The notes under the pieces: model-generated
Told to the model about the DNA's origin: nothing
Databases searched by the model: none
The model's input: only the letters and a program-made list of their open reading frames with translations
Position numbers and translations under genes: made by a program
Assembly: GCA_963735085.1 (NCBI GenBank)
Contig: CAVTJP010000005.1
Location: forward strand, 1,984,001-2,048,000
DNA: 64,000 nt
Direction: 5' to 3'
From: DATJGR01 sp963735085
GTDB lineage: Bacteria > Pseudomonadota > Gammaproteobacteria > Pseudomonadales > Azotimanducaceae
Shown here: one piece after another, positions 46,105 through 54,504 of the stretch
How the letters are laid out: each line of letters opens with the position of its first letter
How positions within the stretch are numbered: position 1 is the stretch's first letter

Positions 46105-47166
46105 ATGGAATTTGGAATCGCGCTGGCAACATCCACCGAGTCGTGGAAGGCCGTCAAACGTGCCGAGGCGTTGGGCTTCAGTCACGCATGGTTCTACGAC
46201 ACGCAGTTGCTGAATCCGGATGTGTTCATCGGCATGACACAGGCGGCGATGAACACGCAGCGCATCCGGCTGGGCACCGGCGTGCTGATTCCGTCGAATC
46301 GTATCGAGCCGGTCACCGCGAATGCTTTTGCGACGTTGAACAAGATCGCCCCGGGACGTATCGATTTCGGCGTTGGTACCGGGTTCACCGGTCGACGCAC
46401 GATGGGCCTCGGCGCAATCACGCTGGCGCGGATGGAAACCTACATCGAACACGTCCAGGGGTTGTTACGTGGTGAGACGATCAGATGGGATTTCGAAGGT
46501 GAATCGCGCGCGATTCGGTTTCTGAATCCGGACTTCGGCCTGATCAATATCGACGATCCGATTCCACTGCACATTTCTGCGTTCGGCCCGAAGGCGCGCC
46601 GGTTGACGGCGAAACTGGGTGCGGGGTGGTTGAACTTCGGCACTGACGTGCAGCGCGCCGCGAAGGAACTCGACGACATGCGCGGAGCTTGGCGGGACGC
46701 CGGCCGCACCGATGCGCTGCACAGCACGCAGTTTGCGTTGGGTTGCGTGTTGAAGCAGGGCGAAGCGGCTGATTCGCCGCGTGCCATTGCGCAGGCGGGG
46801 CCAATGGTGGCGGTGCTGTTCCACAACCTCGTGGAGACGACCTCGCCTGGCGCGATGGCGGGTGTGTTGCCGGACGATGTCAATGCAGCGCTGGAACGGT
46901 ATCGCAGCCTCTACAATTCCTTTGAGCCGCAGGACGCGCGCTATCTGCAGAATCATCGTGGCCACCTGATGTTCGTCAAGCCGGAGGAGCGGCCGCTGTT
47001 GAGCGCATCGCTGATCGAATCGTTTTCGTTTACAGCCACGGCAGACGTGCTGCTCGAGCGCCTGAAGGTGCTCGAAGCGGCCGGCTATTCTCAATTCACG
47101 ATCCAGCTTGTGGAGGGCCAGGAAGATGCCCTCGACGACTGGTCCGAGCTGTTCTCGCGGCTTTAG
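46105..47166 (+). CDS. LLM class flavin-dependent oxidoreductase
   Basis: 353 residues of the luciferase-like monooxygenase / F420-dependent reductase superfamily (TIM barrel): FGIALATSTESWKAVKRAEALGF, RIRLGTGVLIPSNR, GRIDFGVGTGFTGRRTMG and PLHISAFGPKARRL. ATG 46105 has AAGGGGAG upstream. The cofactor may be FMN or F420 and the substrate is unknown. It is 16 bases after the HisN-like gene and before the sulfoxide reductase. A second, distinct LLM gene lies on the opposite strand at 48173-49219. Confidence 0.82.
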   Translation: MEFGIALATSTESWKAVKRAEALGFSHAWFYDTQLLNPDVFIGMTQAAMNTQRIRLGTGVLIPSNRIEPVTANAFATLNKIAPGRIDFGVGTGFTGRRTMGLGAITLARMETYIEHVQGLLRGETIRWDFEGESRAIRFLNPDFGLINIDDPIPLHISAFGPKARRLTAKLGAGWLNFGTDVQRAAKELDDMRGAWRDAGRTDALHSTQFALGCVLKQGEAADSPRAIAQAGPMVAVLFHNLVETTSPGAMAGVLPDDVNAALERYRSLYNSFEPQDARYLQNHRGHLMFVKPEERPLLSASLIESFSFTATADVLLERLKVLEAAGYSQFTIQLVEGQEDALDDWSELFSRL

Positions 47167-47195
47167 CAATATGTTGGCGAGTGAATAGACGCGCG

Positions 47196-47657
47196 ATGTC
47201 GAAGCCTGAGCGGTATGCCGAATTGTCCCGTATGCTGGCGAGTCTGCTGGCGGGCGAGCATGACTGGATCGCCAATCTCGCCAACACGGCCGCGCTGTTG
47301 TTCGCGGAACTCGACGACATAAACTGGCTGGGATTCTATCTGCTGAAAGGCGACGAACTGGTCGTCGGCCCGTTTCAGGGCAAACCCGCTTGCGTGCGAA
47401 TCGCCGTTGGCAGAGGTGTGTGCGGCACCGCCGCACTGCGGCGCGAAAGCATTGTGGTGCCCGATGTCGCTGTGTTCGACGGCCACATTGCCTGCGACAG
47501 CGCGTCGCGATCGGAACTGGTGGTGCCGCTGTTGCGCGAGGGTGAGTTGATCGGCGTGCTCGATGTCGACAGTCCGCAACTCGCCCGGTTCGATGAGGCC
47601 GACCGTCGCGGCATGGAAGCCGTTGCGGCCGTGCTGGTCAGCGCGAGCCGGATTTGA
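47196..47657 (+). CDS. msrC: Free methionine-(R)-sulfoxide reductase (GAF domain)
   Basis: 153 residues, a single GAF domain like E. coli YebR. All three functional cysteines are in place: PACVRI, GRGVCGTAA and HIACDSASRSE, with VPLLREGELIGVLDVDS at the end. It reduces free Met-R-O using thioredoxin. ATG 47196 is chosen over GTG 47181. Its last 20 bases overlap the 3' end of the convergent GNAT gene. Confidence 0.9.
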   Translation: MSKPERYAELSRMLASLLAGEHDWIANLANTAALLFAELDDINWLGFYLLKGDELVVGPFQGKPACVRIAVGRGVCGTAALRRESIVVPDVAVFDGHIACDSASRSELVVPLLREGELIGVLDVDSPQLARFDEADRRGMEAVAAVLVSASRI

Positions 47658-48183
47658 GCCGCAGCAGCATGTGTATTTCGTCGTAGTCGACGCCTTCGAA
47701 TTTCAGCGCCGCGGGTTCCGTCCCCCAGGCTTCGAAGCCGAACGACCGATACAGTGCGAGTGCACCGGTGTTTTCCGACGTCACCGACAACAGGATGTGT
47801 TCCAGGCCGGGCAGGTCGCGCGCGCGGGCGAGCATCGTTGTCATGATGCGCCGGCCGAGCCCGGCGCCGCGGTGGGCGGGTGTCACGTACACGCCCCACA
47901 CGGAACCGATGTGGCAACGTTTCTCGGCCGTCTCGCGCAGGAAGCCGCCGATGCCCACCAACTCACTGCCATCAAACGCGCCGAGTACGAAGTTGTCGGC
48001 CAAGCCCAGTAGGCGATCTCGATATTTGTCGGCCCTCGCACTCAATTCGGTTTCATAACTGGAGCCGAAGGCGGTCGGTTCGGCGCGCAACGCCTCGAGG
48101 CGCAGGCGCCGATAGCGATCGAGGTCATCGTGACCGAGCAGCCGCAACTCAACCGCGCTCACGTCGCGCGGCTCACATTGCAT
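47638..48183 (-). CDS. GNAT family N-acetyltransferase
   Basis: 181 residues with the GNAT core: GSVWGVYVTPAHRGAGLGRRIM (acetyl-CoA loop) and NTGALALYRSFGFEAWG. Near the N-terminus is RLRLEALRAEPTAFGSSYE, shared by many uncharacterised members. Start ATG 48181-48183, inside the end of the LLM gene (11-base overlap), preceded by an in-frame TTG. The acceptor is unknown. Last gene of the MaoC-purN-LLM-GNAT minus-strand unit. Confidence 0.82.
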   Translation of the reverse strand: MQCEPRDVSAVELRLLGHDDLDRYRRLRLEALRAEPTAFGSSYETELSARADKYRDRLLGLADNFVLGAFDGSELVGIGGFLRETAEKRCHIGSVWGVYVTPAHRGAGLGRRIMTTMLARARDLPGLEHILLSVTSENTGALALYRSFGFEAWGTEPAALKFEGVDYDEIHMLLRLKSGSR

Positions 48184-49219
48184 CAACCAGGTTGCGCAGC
48201 GATTCGCAGTAGCGCACCCGATCCTTCAAGGTTTTGCCGGCAAAACCGACATTGAGCGCGTTCACACCAGATTCCTTCAGCGCCGCCAGGCGATCGCGCA
48301 CGAAACCTTCAGGGCCGATCAACGATGTCGAATCGATGTACGACTGCGGAATCGCTGCCTCTGCGGCATCCTTCTTGCCGGCGAGGTATAAGTCCTGGAT
48401 CACCTTCGCATCCTTTTCGTAGCCGTACTTCGAAAAGGTGTCGTTGTAGAAGTTCTTCGAGCGCGCGCCCATGCCGCCGATGTACAGCGCCATCTGCGGT
48501 CGGCCCAGGTTGCGCAAGTCTTCGAGACCTTCGCCGATCGCCACACCGCCGCCAGCGAATATCTCGAGGGGCGCGCGGCTCGGGTCGCGTTTGGCCGCAC
48601 CGGCCTTCAGTGCCTTGCCCCACACGGCGCTCGCGCCTTCGGCCATGTAGAACGCCGGCAGCCACGCATCGGCGAGTTCGGCGGTCAGTTCCACGCTCCG
48701 CGCGCCGAGTGCGGCGACGGCGATCGGAATCTCGTCGCGCACCGGATGATTGATCAGCTTCAGCGGTTTGCCGAGGCCGCTGCCGCGGTTCTGCGGCAAC
48801 GGGATCTGATAGTGACGGCCATCGTAGCTGACCTTTTCGCGACGCCACACCATGCGGCAGATCTCGATGATCTCGCGAATGCGTTGTGTCGGCGCGTCGT
48901 AAACCACCCCGTGAAAACCCTCGATCACCTGCGGCCCCGAAGCGCCGAGGCCGAGCATGCAGCGGCCGTCGGACAAGTAGTCGATGCCGGCCGCGGTCAT
49001 CGCCAGCAGCGACGGCGTGCGCGTGTAAATCGGCAGGATGCCGGAAGCAATCGTCACCCGTTGCGTCTGCGCCGCGATGTAGCCCATCGCGCTCGGTGCA
49101 TCGTAGGAATACGCCTCCGGCACCCACACCATGTCGAGGCCGGCCTTTTCGAGTTCCTGTACTTCTTTGACGGCTTCCTTCATGCCGCTGGAATAGCTCA
49201 ATAGCGTGGAGATTCGCAT
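48173..49219 (-). CDS. LLM class F420-dependent oxidoreductase
   Basis: 348 residues, luciferase-like TIM barrel: MRISTLLSYS, LDMVWVPEAYSYDAPSAMGY, RVTIASGILPIYTRTP, CMLGLGASGPQVIEGFHG and IPIAVAALGARSVEL. The pattern is that of F420-dependent members such as the mycobacterial MSMEG-type enzymes, but FMN cannot be excluded. ATG 49217-49219. It is 21 bases after purN in the same direction. No F420-biosynthesis gene is in the window. Confidence 0.85.
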   Translation of the reverse strand: MRISTLLSYSSGMKEAVKEVQELEKAGLDMVWVPEAYSYDAPSAMGYIAAQTQRVTIASGILPIYTRTPSLLAMTAAGIDYLSDGRCMLGLGASGPQVIEGFHGVVYDAPTQRIREIIEICRMVWRREKVSYDGRHYQIPLPQNRGSGLGKPLKLINHPVRDEIPIAVAALGARSVELTAELADAWLPAFYMAEGASAVWGKALKAGAAKRDPSRAPLEIFAGGGVAIGEGLEDLRNLGRPQMALYIGGMGARSKNFYNDTFSKYGYEKDAKVIQDLYLAGKKDAAEAAIPQSYIDSTSLIGPEGFVRDRLAALKESGVNALNVGFAGKTLKDRVRYCESLRNLVDAM

Positions 49220-49240
49220 CTTTTTTCCTCGGTGATGTCG

Positions 49241-49849
49241 TCAGGCGATTCGTGTGGATTGCGGCTGCGTCAGTGTGCGCAGCGCATCGAGCAGCAGGCC
49301 ACGCTCGGCCGCTTTGACTTTCGTCTCCAGCGATTCGGGCGTTTCGGTGGCATCGATGGGTACCCGCACCTGGGCAATGATCGGCCCCGAATCGTAATCT
49401 GCAGTCACCCAATGCACCGTCGCACCGCTTTCGCGCTCGCCGCCATCGAGCACCATTTCGTGAACGCGGCGGCCGAAGCAGCCACTGCCGCCATATTTCG
49501 GTAGCAGTGATGGATGGGTGTTGATGATCCGGTCTTTGAACCGCGCAAGGGTCTCGGGTCCCAGGCGTTTCATGTAGCCGGCGAGCACGACCAGGTCGGT
49601 GCCGGCGTCCTCCAGGCTCTGCGCAATCGCGTGATCGAGCGCGTCGGCGGTCGCGTGCGTTGTGCTCGACAGATGCTGCGCGCGAATGCCGGCGCTGCGC
49701 GCGCGCCGGATCGCGCCGGAATTGCTGTTGTTGCTGATGACGATGCCGACGCGCGCAGGCAGCCGTGCCCCGGTGCTGGATGCATCGCACGCGTCGAGGA
49801 CGGTCTGCAGCACCGAGCCCCCGTGTGACGCCAGCACGCCGATGTGCAT
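49241..49849 (-). CDS. purN: PurN-like phosphoribosylglycinamide formyltransferase
   Basis: 202 residues of the formyltransferase fold. NTHPSLLPKYGG carries the catalytic Asn and His, and ADYDSGPIIAQ the Asp. The N-terminal phosphate loop, normally SGNGSNLQ, reads SHGGSVLQ here, so the substrate may differ from GAR. PurN normally sits with purM; here the partners are a MaoC-like gene (start and stop overlap, TGATG) and an LLM gene. Start ATG 49847-49849. Function as PurN is likely but not certain. Confidence 0.72.
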   Translation of the reverse strand: MHIGVLASHGGSVLQTVLDACDASSTGARLPARVGIVISNNSNSGAIRRARSAGIRAQHLSSTTHATADALDHAIAQSLEDAGTDLVVLAGYMKRLGPETLARFKDRIINTHPSLLPKYGGSGCFGRRVHEMVLDGGERESGATVHWVTADYDSGPIIAQVRVPIDATETPESLETKVKAAERGLLLDALRTLTQPQSTRIA

Positions 49850-50637
49850 CAAGGCGCCTTCGCTGCCACTTTGTAGATCGCCGTGTGGAGCGCCTCGACC
49901 GCCGGAGCGCCGTCGACGACAAACGCCAGATAGAGCTTGATGAATTCGTGGCCCTTGCGTTCCCACTTCTCGATCGGGATGGCGCGAATCTCGACCTTAT
50001 CGCCGACTTTCAGAATCCGCCTGAAGGTCATCTCCGTGCCCACGTGAATCCATGCCGGCAGCATGAAACGGCGCACCAGCATCTGATTGCACCAGTGTTG
50101 AATCAGATGCGGGTGCACCACGCCGTCGCGGTACACGGGCAGGTCGTCGGAGATTTCGTCAGCATAGCGCCGGTTCTCCGCCTGGCTCGGTGTCCACGCG
50201 GCGGCGGCAAACGGCGAGTCCACGTTGATGGCGCCCCAGTTGATCTCGACACGCGGTGCTTCGCTCGCGGCGCCCGCCTCCTGTGAACGCGTGTCGATCG
50301 GTGGCAGCACCGCCGGCACTTCGACGTTGACGTGCGCGAGCAGCACACCGGCTGCGTTGTAGCATTCCACGAGATAGGTGTGCTCACCGGTCTGTGTCAG
50401 CGGGATCGACAAACGATCGCCGTCATACGCCGGCTTCAGCAGCCTAAGCGCGATTCGGCTGTGGCCCAGCCAATCGACGCCGAGCTGGTTCGTCAGCGGA
50501 TGCGTCATGTGGCCGAACACCGCCACCCCTGGCACCAGCGCGCCGGTAAATCCATAGACACGCGCGACGTCGTCGCTGTGGATGCGGTTCTCGCTGGCGT
50601 GTGAATGGTTGACGGCGACGCACTGATACACGCTCAT
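49849..50637 (-). CDS. MaoC-like double-hotdog acyl dehydratase family protein
   Basis: 262 residues. Residues 14-38 carry a hydratase-type block NRIHSDDVARVYGF followed by GALVPGV, where R-specific enoyl hydratases have NPxHxD...GF...HG. The second half (about 140-260) looks like another hotdog repeat. The HG of the hydratase motif is replaced by VPG, so thioesterase, hydratase or binding roles are all open. First gene of the minus-strand unit, translationally coupled to purN. Cytosolic. Confidence 0.6.
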   Translation of the reverse strand: MSVYQCVAVNHSHASENRIHSDDVARVYGFTGALVPGVAVFGHMTHPLTNQLGVDWLGHSRIALRLLKPAYDGDRLSIPLTQTGEHTYLVECYNAAGVLLAHVNVEVPAVLPPIDTRSQEAGAASEAPRVEINWGAINVDSPFAAAAWTPSQAENRRYADEISDDLPVYRDGVVHPHLIQHWCNQMLVRRFMLPAWIHVGTEMTFRRILKVGDKVEIRAIPIEKWERKGHEFIKLYLAFVVDGAPAVEALHTAIYKVAAKAP

Positions 50638-50711
50638 GGCTGCGGCTCGTTCGTGGGCGAGGCGGGCATCGTATCGCCATCGCCTGCGCGAATCACTGTA
50701 ATGGTCGGGAC

Positions 50712-50764
50712 GGAAAGGGGGTCAGAACGACTTTCGTGGCGAAAGTCGTTCTGACCCCCTTTCC
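50712..50764. repeat. Perfect 25-bp-arm palindrome (GGGTCAGA core) between divergent genes
   Basis: Left arm 50712-50736, centre TGG, right arm 50740-50764; all 25 pairs match. The outer 13 bases (GGAAAGGGGGTCA type) are shared with the element at 7037-7081, while the inner part (GAACGACTTTCG) is different. It lies in the 246-base gap between the MaoC-like gene (minus) and pntAA (plus), so it cannot be a simple terminator for either. The rest of the gap shows no gene. Confidence 0.85.
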
Positions 50765-50883
50765 CTCCCGCAAGATTGTCTTGCCTGAGGTCTTTCGTTA
50801 GCCTAGCGCGCTCTTTGTGCGCGACGATCGCACAACCTGCCAATCGGTTTCAGACAAGCACGATCAAACGAGGGGACTACCGG

Positions 50884-52011
50884 ATGCGCATAGGCGTGCC
50901 AAGAGAAAACTGGCCAGGAGAGTTGCGCGCCGCGCTGGTCCCGGCTGGTGTCAAGAAGCTGGCCGGGCTCGGCTTCGACGTTACGGTTGAGACGGGCATC
51001 GGCGCCGGTGCCCGAATTCCCGACGACGACTATCGCGAGGCGGGCGCATCCGTTGCACCGGATGCAGCCTCGGCCATTGCCGGTGCGGACATCGTGGTGC
51101 GGGTGCGCAAGCCGTCGGCGGAAGACGTGCCAAGCCTTGCCAGCGGCGTCATTCACATCAGCTTTCTCGATCCGTTCAACGAGCGCGAGTTGGTCGCGAG
51201 CCTCGCATCCCAGGGCGTCACCGGCATTTCGATGGAGATGGTGCCGCGCAGCACGCGCGCGCAGAAGATGGACGCGCTGTCTTCGCAGGCGAACCTGGCC
51301 GGCTATGTCACGGTGATTCTGGCGGCGACCTACAGCCCGAAGATGCTGCCGATGATGATGACGCCGGCCGGCACGATCCAACCGTGTCGGGTGTTCGTGA
51401 TCGGCGCGGGCGTCGCGGGGCTGCAGGCCATTGCCACCGCGAAGCGCCTCGGCGCGCGCGTCGAAGCGTTCGATACTCGTCCCGTGGTGGCCGAACAGGT
51501 GCAGTCGCTCGGTGCGAAGTTCGTCGAGATCGATCTCGGCGACACCGGACAAACGGCGCAGGGCTATGCGCGCGAGTTGACGCCGGAACAGCTGGAACTG
51601 CAGCGTCAGGGTATGAAGAAGGTCATCGGTACGTCCGACATTCTGATCACCACGGCGCAGGTATTCGGCCGTCCGGCGCCGCGTATCGTCACGCGCGACA
51701 TGGTTGAAGCGATGCGGCCGGGCAGCGTCGTGGTCGATATGGCCGTCGAATCCGGTGGCAATGTGGAAGGGTCGGTGGTTGATCAGGTGGTCGACATCAA
51801 CGGCGTTCTCGTCGTCGGCCTCGGGAATCTGCCGTCTCGCGTCAGCCGCAACGCCAGCGAGATGTACTCGGCCAACATCGTGAATTTGTTGGACGAATTC
51901 TGGGACAAAGAAACCAAACAGCTGAGCCTCGATCCTGAAGACGACATCATCAAGGGGTGCGTCATCACGCGCGGCGGCGAGATCGTCAACGAGACCATCA
52001 AGAAGCTGTAA
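50884..52011 (+). CDS. pntAA: Proton-translocating NAD(P) transhydrogenase alpha-1 subunit (PntAA)
   Basis: 375 residues, the NAD(H)-binding dI component of the three-subunit transhydrogenase that couples hydride transfer NADH to NADP+ to proton flow. MRIGVPRENWPGELRAALVP begins it; QANLAGYVTVILAA, the Rossmann VIGAGVAGLQAIATAKRLGA and the mobile-loop region GYARELTPEQ follow. ATG 50884 has GAGGGG upstream. The membrane partners PntAB and PntB, normally next in line, are absent; the following gene is phzF. Confidence 0.9.
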   Translation: MRIGVPRENWPGELRAALVPAGVKKLAGLGFDVTVETGIGAGARIPDDDYREAGASVAPDAASAIAGADIVVRVRKPSAEDVPSLASGVIHISFLDPFNERELVASLASQGVTGISMEMVPRSTRAQKMDALSSQANLAGYVTVILAATYSPKMLPMMMTPAGTIQPCRVFVIGAGVAGLQAIATAKRLGARVEAFDTRPVVAEQVQSLGAKFVEIDLGDTGQTAQGYARELTPEQLELQRQGMKKVIGTSDILITTAQVFGRPAPRIVTRDMVEAMRPGSVVVDMAVESGGNVEGSVVDQVVDINGVLVVGLGNLPSRVSRNASEMYSANIVNLLDEFWDKETKQLSLDPEDDIIKGCVITRGGEIVNETIKKL

Positions 52012-52029
52012 CGCATTCCGGAAGTGCCG

Positions 52030-52860
52030 ATGCGCCTGCATATCGTCGATGTGTTTGCCGAAACGCGTTACGCCGGCAATCAGCTCGCCGTCGTGCGCGA
52101 CTGCGCGGCGCTTTCTGCCGAGACAATGCGGGCCATCGCGCGCGAAATGAACTTCTCGGAAACGACGTTCGTCGTCGATGAATCGGCGTCGCGTGCGAAG
52201 GTGCGTATATTCACGCCCGGCGCGGAATTGCCGTTCGCCGGACACCCCACCATCGGCACGGCATGGGTGCTGGGGCACCAGCGCCCGAGTTACCGGTTGG
52301 AACTGGCAGCCGGCAACGTCGATGTCGCGTTCGACGGCGCCGAAGGCATCGCCTGGATGTCGCCGCCGGCGCCGACACTTGGTGAACGCTTTCCGATGCA
52401 ACGGGCGGCGGAACTGGTCGGGCTGACGCCGGACGATCTGTTGAAAGACCTACCGGCGCAGTTCGTCTCGATTGGTCCCGAATTCGTATTCGTTGGCGTG
52501 CGCAATCTGCAAACGCTGCAGCGCGCGCGATTGAACGAGGCCAAATTCCGTGCGGGGGTTTCCGAGGGATTGCCGTTCCACGCGGTGTTCGCGTTCACAC
52601 CGCAGGCCTACTCGGCCGACGCCGACTTTGCAGCGCGGGTATTTTTCGACGCCAACGGCGTACGCGAAGACCCGGCAACCGGCAGCGCCAACAGCGGTTT
52701 TGCCGCGTATCTGCATGCGCATTTGAACAAACCGATCGACGTGATTGTCGAGCAGGGTTTCGAGATCGGGCGACCGTCACGGTTGTATCTGCAGGCGGAC
52801 GGCACACGGCTGCGCGTTGGCGGACGCGTACGGGCGGTGTCCGAGGGCCGCTTGCTGTAG
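52030..52860 (+). CDS. PhzF family isomerase/epimerase-like protein
   Basis: 276 residues of the PhzF/DapF-like fold: HIVDVFAETRYAGNQLAVV, EMNFSETTFVV with the catalytic Glu, FTPGAELPFAGHPTIGTAW and the C-terminal REDPATGSANSGFAAYL. The family includes PhzF of phenazine synthesis, but most members are of unknown substrate; no other phz gene is near. ATG 52030, with a GTG two codons upstream. It is 18 bases after pntAA. Confidence 0.88.
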   Translation: MRLHIVDVFAETRYAGNQLAVVRDCAALSAETMRAIAREMNFSETTFVVDESASRAKVRIFTPGAELPFAGHPTIGTAWVLGHQRPSYRLELAAGNVDVAFDGAEGIAWMSPPAPTLGERFPMQRAAELVGLTPDDLLKDLPAQFVSIGPEFVFVGVRNLQTLQRARLNEAKFRAGVSEGLPFHAVFAFTPQAYSADADFAARVFFDANGVREDPATGSANSGFAAYLHAHLNKPIDVIVEQGFEIGRPSRLYLQADGTRLRVGGRVRAVSEGRLL

Positions 52861-52870
52861 CAGCCGAGCC

Positions 52871-54391
52871 TCAGACGATTCCGAGCCGTTCGAATTGTTC
52901 ATCCGGTGCTTCGACCGCTGTCAATGCCGCGCGCAACATTTCGATCATGTCGGTCTCGTCCTGTGAGCCCAGGCGGTTTTCCAGTTCGCCCGGATCGTTG
53001 TCGAGCCGATAGCAGTGGTGCTCGCCCGCCCGCGTGCCAATCGACCAGTACGGCAGCATGTCACCTGGTTTGAACGGCTGGCGGATCACCGGCGCATCGG
53101 AGCCCGGCATGTAGTCGAGATAAGCCGCGCGATTCGGCCGCGGCAGCTTCAGATCGTGCATGCCGGCGACCGGCATTGTCGACCACCGGTTCGACCACAT
53201 CGACAGCGGCAGGTTGTCATCTGTCACGGGTGACCGCGCGTATTTCCGCACGCCGTCGATGACGTGCACCCAGCGACCGTACATGCCGGCCAACACCCAA
53301 TCCCTGATCTGCGGCGACTCGCCGGTCACCAACGGCGCCATTGAGTGGCCGTGCGTGCGATGCTCGCTCGCAACGCCGAACACGTCGGCAATCGTTGCGT
53401 AGATGTCGACGTTGGTCGTCAGCGCCTGCGTCCGTTTCGGCTCGACACCGGGCCAGGCAATCATCAGCGGCGTGTGTCCGAGCGGTTCGTAATGCGGCAC
53501 ACCGGGTTTGCCGAAGATGTCTTTCTCGCCCAGATAGTGGCCGTGATCGGTGCACAGGATGATTGCGGTATCCGACCACAGTTCATGCGCGTCGACGACA
53601 TCGAGCAGCTTGCCGAACCAATGATCGATCATGCTCAGCTTGGCGCCGTAGTTCGCGCGGATGTGGCGCGCTTCGCGCGCGGAGATCACCCCGCGTGCCA
53701 CGGCGTCCACCGCGTACGGGGGCCAGATGATCTGCTCGTCGTGCCAGTCCGGGTCGTAGCGATTCACCCACGGCGCCGGCGTGTCGAATGGTTCGTGCGG
53801 ATCGAATTCGTCGACGAACAGCATGAAACGATCGTGGCAGCCCGCGTTGTCGCGCAACCAGCCGGCAGCGGTGGACATGGTTTTCGGCCCGGGAAAGTCG
53901 AGTTCCGAGCGAAACCAGGTACGGCTGACGTCGTATGGCCGGCCGCGGGCGGCGCGCGCCGGCGGTAGCGTTGGCGCGCCGGTCGCCGACGGATCGGGGC
54001 GCGTCTTCCACGGATCGCCTTCGTGACCGCGCAGATATTCCCACGCAGCGAACTCGGTGTGGTAGTTCTCGCCACCGGTTTCGAAGAGGTGCGGATGGTC
54101 GGAGACCAGCATCGTCGTCACGCCTGCGCGCCGCAGCGGTTGCGTGATCGGTTCTTCCCACAGCTCGATAGACCCCCACGGCTTCCACAGAAAGTCGAGC
54201 GCGCCGCACAGCACATCGTGACGCGCCGGCATGCACGGCAGTGAGCCGACGAAGTGATTGTCGAACTGCACCGCGCGCTTTGCGAAGCGATCCAGATTCG
54301 GCGTCGCAAATTCGCGCCCGCCGTAGCTGCCGAGCATGTGGCGATTCAGACTGTCCAGCAGCACCACGATAACGTTCTTGGGGTTGCCCAC
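52871..54391 (-). CDS. Sulfatase (type I, formylglycine-dependent)
   Basis: 506 residues of the alkaline-phosphatase-like sulfatase family. D13 in VVLLDSLNRHMLGSYGG and the CTDHGHYLGEKD block give metal ligands. The signature C53-M-P-A-R is the CxPxR site that is converted to formylglycine. PHEPFDTP is also typical. No signal peptide is seen, so it is probably cytosolic. The substrate is unknown; it is remote from the sulfated-glycan locus. The 3' end meets phzF's stop 10 bases away. Divergent from the hydrolase gene at 54505. Confidence 0.88.
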   Translation of the reverse strand: MGNPKNVIVVLLDSLNRHMLGSYGGREFATPNLDRFAKRAVQFDNHFVGSLPCMPARHDVLCGALDFLWKPWGSIELWEEPITQPLRRAGVTTMLVSDHPHLFETGGENYHTEFAAWEYLRGHEGDPWKTRPDPSATGAPTLPPARAARGRPYDVSRTWFRSELDFPGPKTMSTAAGWLRDNAGCHDRFMLFVDEFDPHEPFDTPAPWVNRYDPDWHDEQIIWPPYAVDAVARGVISAREARHIRANYGAKLSMIDHWFGKLLDVVDAHELWSDTAIILCTDHGHYLGEKDIFGKPGVPHYEPLGHTPLMIAWPGVEPKRTQALTTNVDIYATIADVFGVASEHRTHGHSMAPLVTGESPQIRDWVLAGMYGRWVHVIDGVRKYARSPVTDDNLPLSMWSNRWSTMPVAGMHDLKLPRPNRAAYLDYMPGSDAPVIRQPFKPGDMLPYWSIGTRAGEHHCYRLDNDPGELENRLGSQDETDMIEMLRAALTAVEAPDEQFERLGIV

Positions 54392-54504
54392 GCAGTTGAT
54401 CCTGATCCTGTTGCTTGGACCGACATTCTACGTAAGACGCCGCGCATTTTGACTTTCGTCATGAATGTGGAAATAGTGCCGCGCAAGAACCGAGGGGGAT
54501 TGAT

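Noticed and set aside
48309..49922. 537-codon open frame on the minus strand across purN and the LLM gene
   Set aside because: Out-of-frame shadow of two clearly recognisable genes on the same strand; Arg-rich nonsense translation.
50803..52401. 532-codon open frame antisense to pntAA and phzF
   Set aside because: Shadow of two genes with clear family motifs; no motif of its own.
52030..52860. Phenazine biosynthesis cluster suggested by phzF
   Set aside because: No phzA, B, D, E or G is present; PhzF-family proteins are widespread outside phenazine producers.
53000..53600. Link between the sulfatase and the sulfated glycan locus
   Set aside because: The sulfatase lies about 18 kb from cysC among catabolic genes and has no signal peptide; no evidence ties it to the surface glycan.
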